Positions 61,502 to 63,771 of a stretch of DNA of 63,771 nt are shown here, piece by piece. Made by a program: the position numbers and the translations under genes. Position 1 is the stretch's first letter; each line of letters begins with the position of its first letter. Location: contig JAFPWX010000012.1 in NCBI GenBank assembly GCA_017412645.1, forward strand, positions 1 to 63,771. Reading direction: 5' to 3'. The stretch comes from Bacteroidales bacterium. Its GTDB lineage: Bacteria > Bacteroidota > Bacteroidia > Bacteroidales > UBA932. The notes under the pieces were generated by a model, which did not search any database, was not told the DNA's origin, and saw only the letters and a program-made list of their open reading frames with translations.

Positions 61502-62291
61502 ATCTGTCAGTAATTTTTTTGTTTATTATCTTTTCTACGTAACGGATTTTCTCCTTGAAACGGTTGGCTTTGGCATTCGGGTCGGTAAGCACCGTTCCTA
61601 TTGTGTATTTACTTATTCGATAGGGCTTTACACGATGACGCGTGAGAATGTCCAGCATGGTAGAGGAGAGCCTGCCGTCCTGTTTCAGCTCGATCACGAC
61701 AGCGTCTGAAAGATTGCCATCCAGGCCGGTAGCCATGTTATGGAAACACATGTTGGTATCCATTGTAATCCTTTCCGTCTTTTCCTCATTTACCAGCGTG
61801 ATGCGGTCGAATTCCGTGGTACAGCGGGGCTCAAGCTGATCTGCACTGAACCATGATTTCTCTTTCAGAAATGCTGCTGCCGTGGGATTTGTACCGAAAT
61901 GGGCGAAGTCTTCCCTCGGGATTGGTATTCTCTTCTTCTTGGTGCGTCCGTTATTTATTTTCCGTTTTATTTCCAGATAAGTGTCTCCCGTTACAAGATA
62001 GGTGCGGGTGCGAACCTTCTGGCGGGTTTTCCGACCATTGTGATGAGCCGTGTACATGGCCAGTGCCGGGGTGTCGTAGTATAACGACAGGTATCTGGTT
62101 ACGCGCTGACCATTTATGGTGCAGACGCGGTAGCCCTTCCCGGCTGCGTCTTCAAGCACATCCCGCAGCACGGTGGCACTGGTGACAAACTTGGTGTCGA
62201 CGCGATTCATCAGTTTGATGGTGTCCATCTCCTCAAGGGTGATGGGCTCCATCATGGCCAGGATGTCATTCATCGGACCTTGAATATTCAA
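61485..62291 (-). CDS. VTC-domain polyphosphate polymerase-like protein
   Basis: The 268-residue protein matches the VTC (Vtc4-like) tunnel domain that in yeast makes polyphosphate from ATP. Key basic and acidic positions are visible: NRVDTKF at 29-35, LYYDTPALAMY near 70-80, a cluster HNGRKTRQKVRTRTY at 84-98, YLEIKRK at 105-111, and VIELKQDG near 218. It has no membrane helix of its own. A start at 62273 is also possible. Acting at the inner membrane with DUF4956 is inferred. Its gene overlaps both neighbours. Confidence 0.78.
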   Translation of the reverse strand: MNIQGPMNDILAMMEPITLEEMDTIKLMNRVDTKFVTSATVLRDVLEDAAGKGYRVCTINGQRVTRYLSLYYDTPALAMYTAHHNGRKTRQKVRTRTYLVTGDTYLEIKRKINNGRTKKKRIPIPREDFAHFGTNPTAAAFLKEKSWFSADQLEPRCTTEFDRITLVNEEKTERITMDTNMCFHNMATGLDGNLSDAVVIELKQDGRLSSTMLDILTRHRVKPYRISKYTIGTVLTDPNAKANRFKEKIRYVEKIINKKITDRYERNV

Positions 62292-62688
62292 AGATCTTTA
62301 CGGTGTAGAGTTTACCGTTGGGCAGGTAGGTGTACTGCTTCTTGCGGGTACCGTCTTCATTGTACTCAAACTTGCGGATATAGGCAACCTTATCCTTGTC
62401 GTTGTAACGGGTTTCGCGAACTTTCTGGTCTTGATCGTTCCACTCGTAAGTCTCCCTCCATGACTGGCCGTACTGATTGTATTCGGTTTCGGAAATCTTG
62501 TGCCCACGGGAGTCGTAGACGGTAACGCGGTCCAGCCATTTGGTCTTGTTGCGCGCGTCGGTATTCCACTCTTTTACTGTAAGATTTTCCTTACGCTGGA
62601 GCTTGAGTTTGATGTACTCGTCACTGCTCTGGGCAAAAGATGAGAAGCAGCCGGCTGCAAGGAAAAGTATTAAAAGGATTCTCTTCAT
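62266..62688 (-). CDS. Small exported YD-like repeat protein
   Basis: About 140 residues from the ATG at 62688. A longer in-frame start at 62811 would run through the tRNA-Gly gene and its terminator, so it is rejected. A signal peptide (1-19, ending SFAQ) is followed by short tyrosine-rich strand repeats (YDSRGHKISETEYNQYGQ, FEYNEDGTRKKQYTY) like those of YD-repeat or MORN-like proteins. It overlaps the VTC gene by 26 bases and so opens the four-gene operon. Function is unknown. Confidence 0.65.
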   Translation of the reverse strand: MKRILLILFLAAGCFSSFAQSSDEYIKLKLQRKENLTVKEWNTDARNKTKWLDRVTVYDSRGHKISETEYNQYGQSWRETYEWNDQDQKVRETRYNDKDKVAYIRKFEYNEDGTRKKQYTYLPNGKLYTVKIFEYSRSDE

Positions 62689-62727
62689 AGCAACTCGCAA
62701 GATAATCATTTTTTTGTAAAAAAGACA

Positions 62728-62758
62728 CAAAAAAAATGCCTCGGGAATCCCGGGGCAT
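62728..62758 (-). terminator. Terminator of tRNA-Gly
   Basis: On the minus strand ATGCCCCGGG pairs with CCCGAGGCAT around ATT (one G-U pair), followed by eight T. It starts 8 bases after the tRNA 3' end. Confidence 0.85.
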
Positions 62759-62765
62759 CGATGGG

Positions 62766-62836
62766 AGCAGGATAAGGGAGTCGAACCCTCCTCCTTGGCT
62801 TGGGAAGCCAATGCACTACCGATGTGCTAATCCTGC
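62766..62836 (-). tRNA. tRNA-Gly (anticodon CCC)
   Basis: The 71-base cloverleaf has the acceptor GCAGGAT/ATCCTGC, an anticodon stem TTGGC/GCCAA with loop TTCCCAA giving anticodon CCC, and a T arm with TTCGACT. The discriminator is U73, as usual for glycine. CCA is not encoded. It has a full promoter and terminator of its own. Confidence 0.93.
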
Positions 62837-62846
62837 AGAGTGGTCG

Positions 62847-62877
62847 CAAATATAGGCAAAATTTTTGCTTTACCCAA
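62847..62877 (-). promoter_or_regulatory. tRNA-Gly promoter
   Basis: On the minus strand TTG (62875-62877) and TATATTTG (62847-62854) are 20 bases apart, and the tRNA begins 10 bases further on. It overlaps the secA promoter on the other strand. Confidence 0.8.
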
Positions 62878-62893
62878 TAATTCATTAAATTTG
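62865..62893 (+). promoter_or_regulatory. secA promoter
   Basis: TTG at 62865-62867 and TAAATTTG at 62886-62893 are 18 bases apart; the start codon follows 26 bases later. It interlocks with the tRNA-Gly promoter. Confidence 0.7.
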
Positions 62894-62919
62894 CAAGCTA
62901 TATATATTGTAACAGAAAG

Positions 62920-63771
62920 ATGCCAGCCAACAACTTCCTAAGGAAAATCTTCGGCTCAAAGGCCGATCGCGATTATCGTGCGGTCAAGCCTACGCTCGAC
63001 AAAATACTCCGCAAATACGAGGAAATTGACAAATTGTCAAACGACGAACTCCGTGCCCGCAGTGCTGCCTTGCGCGATTATATGCGTGGCATAGAGCAGC
63101 CGTTCGAAGACAGGGCTGCCCAGATTCGTCTCGAACTCGACGGCGATATCCCGGTAGATCAGAAAGAAGCCCTCGCAACAGAATCCGACAAGCTCGTTAA
63201 AGATGAAGACGAGGCCATAGAAAAGGGCCTTACCGAAATCCTCCCGGAGGCGTTTGCAATCATGAAGTCAACCGCCAGGCGTCTCGCAGAAGGCGACGTG
63301 GTGGTCACTGCGAACGATTTTGACCGCGACCTTGCCATCTCCCACGATTTCGTGTCGATTGACGGTGAGAATGCCGTGTGGCACAATGCCTGGGAAGCGG
63401 GTGGAAACCTGCTCAAGTGGGATATGGTGCACTATGACGTGCAGCTCATCGGTGGTATCGCCCTGCATCAGGGAAAGATTGCGGAAATGGCCACCGGTGA
63501 AGGTAAAACCCTTGTTGCAACCCTGCCTGTGTTCCTGAACGCACTCGCTGGCAAGGGAGTTCATGTGGTTACCGTGAACGACTATCTGTCCAAGCGAGAC
63601 AGCGAATGGATGGGCCCGCTTTACGAGTTCCATGGCCGGAGCGTCGACTGTATCGACAAGCATAACCCCCACTCCGACGAGCGCCGCAGGGCATACAACT
63701 GCGACATTACCTTTGGTACAAACACCGAGTTCGGTTTCGACTACCTCCGCGACAACATGGCGACCACCGAG
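62920..63771 (+). CDS. secA: Preprotein translocase ATPase SecA, 3' partial
   Basis: SecA is the motor that pushes unfolded proteins through SecYEG. The first 284 residues are visible and the gene runs past the window end. The Walker A motif is MATGEGKT, with MATG starting at residue 190, and VNDYLSKRD follows. In most bacteria this motif lies near residue 105, so an N-terminal insertion of about 85 residues is present, which is usual for Bacteroidota SecA. The start is set by the promoter spacing and the conserved [13 protein letters not shown] opening. Confidence 0.95.
   Translation, partial: MPANNFLRKIFGSKADRDYRAVKPTLDKILRKYEEIDKLSNDELRARSAALRDYMRGIEQPFEDRAAQIRLELDGDIPVDQKEALATESDKLVKDEDEAIEKGLTEILPEAFAIMKSTARRLAEGDVVVTANDFDRDLAISHDFVSIDGENAVWHNAWEAGGNLLKWDMVHYDVQLIGGIALHQGKIAEMATGEGKTLVATLPVFLNALAGKGVHVVTVNDYLSKRDSEWMGPLYEFHGRSVDCIDKHNPHSDERRRAYNCDITFGTNTEFGFDYLRDNMATTE

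Noticed and set aside
62689-62811. Longer N-terminus for the small YD-like protein
   Set aside because: It would read through the tRNA-Gly gene and its terminator; the signal peptide begins at 62688.
1-63771. CRISPR array, prophage or insertion sequence
   Set aside because: No regularly spaced repeats, transposase or phage genes were seen.

Overview
The window is a gene-dense, GC-rich stretch of a Bacteroidales-type chromosome (phylum Bacteroidota). Three things point there: promoters with the Bacteroidota-specific TTG-N18/20-TAnnTTTG pattern, few Shine-Dalgarno sites, and families typical of the phylum (FimA-like fimbrillin, DUF4906, DUF4493/DUF6359, DUF4831, a long-form SecA, TIGR02757). 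No rRNA, CRISPR array, phage or insertion sequence was seen. No intergenic gap exceeds about 250 bases. The species cannot be named from the sequence.

Layout. 1-4245: the 3' part of an SLC13-type carboxylate transporter, a YidE/AspT-type exchanger, and an M49-like lipoprotein that has lost a zinc ligand. 4248-18592: a nearly complete purine pathway. purA faces purB-purC. Then come purE, an intrinsic-terminator-like hairpin, and a tightly overlapped purL-purC2-purF-purM-purN-purH-purD operon. There are two different SAICAR synthases, and the operon PurF lacks its glutaminase cysteine. 18600-22714 (minus): a Na/Pi cotransporter, TrkA and a GT2 glycosyltransferase. 22747-23931: an L-fucose-isomerase-like protein. 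23935-30424 (minus): slyD, tldE, tldD (carrying a palindrome-rich in-frame insert), a zeta-toxin-like kinase, a TIGR02757 protein and a POT peptide transporter. 30503-33888: a lipid A-type acyltransferase, a DUF4831 protein and PepD. 33869-36585 (minus): nrdD-nrdG. 36783-38083 (minus): rpsF-rpsR-rplI with promoter, leader hairpin and terminator. 38063-42612 (minus): acyl-CoA ligase, PlsC-like acyltransferase, ParE, DUF1573. 42614-44311: ferredoxin, a stand-alone LysR-type HTH protein and a second acyltransferase. 44300-48717 (minus): fabD-nifJ. 48779-51781: tRNA-Arg(CCG) followed at once by a receiver/PEP-pyruvate-binding hybrid protein. 51786-55180 (minus): a fimbrial locus. 55406-59533 (minus): an M16 protease and a DUF4493 lipoprotein. 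59668-62688 (minus): a four-gene overlapped operon with a VTC-type polyphosphate polymerase domain. 62766-63771: tRNA-Gly(CCC) and secA (cut by the window end) from back-to-back promoters.

How the genes work together. The physiology suggested is anaerobic (PFOR, 2[4Fe-4S] ferredoxin, class III ribonucleotide reductase) with peptide use (POT transporter, PepD, TldDE, M16). The purine genes cover every step from PRPP to AMP precursors except purK and the guanine branch. The most unusual items are the PurF without Cys1 next to a duplicate PurC, the purE/purL hairpin, the M49 pseudo-protease, the palindromic insert inside tldD, the VTC/DUF4956/DUF2490 operon, and several genes whose -7 box abuts the start codon and which may be leaderless.
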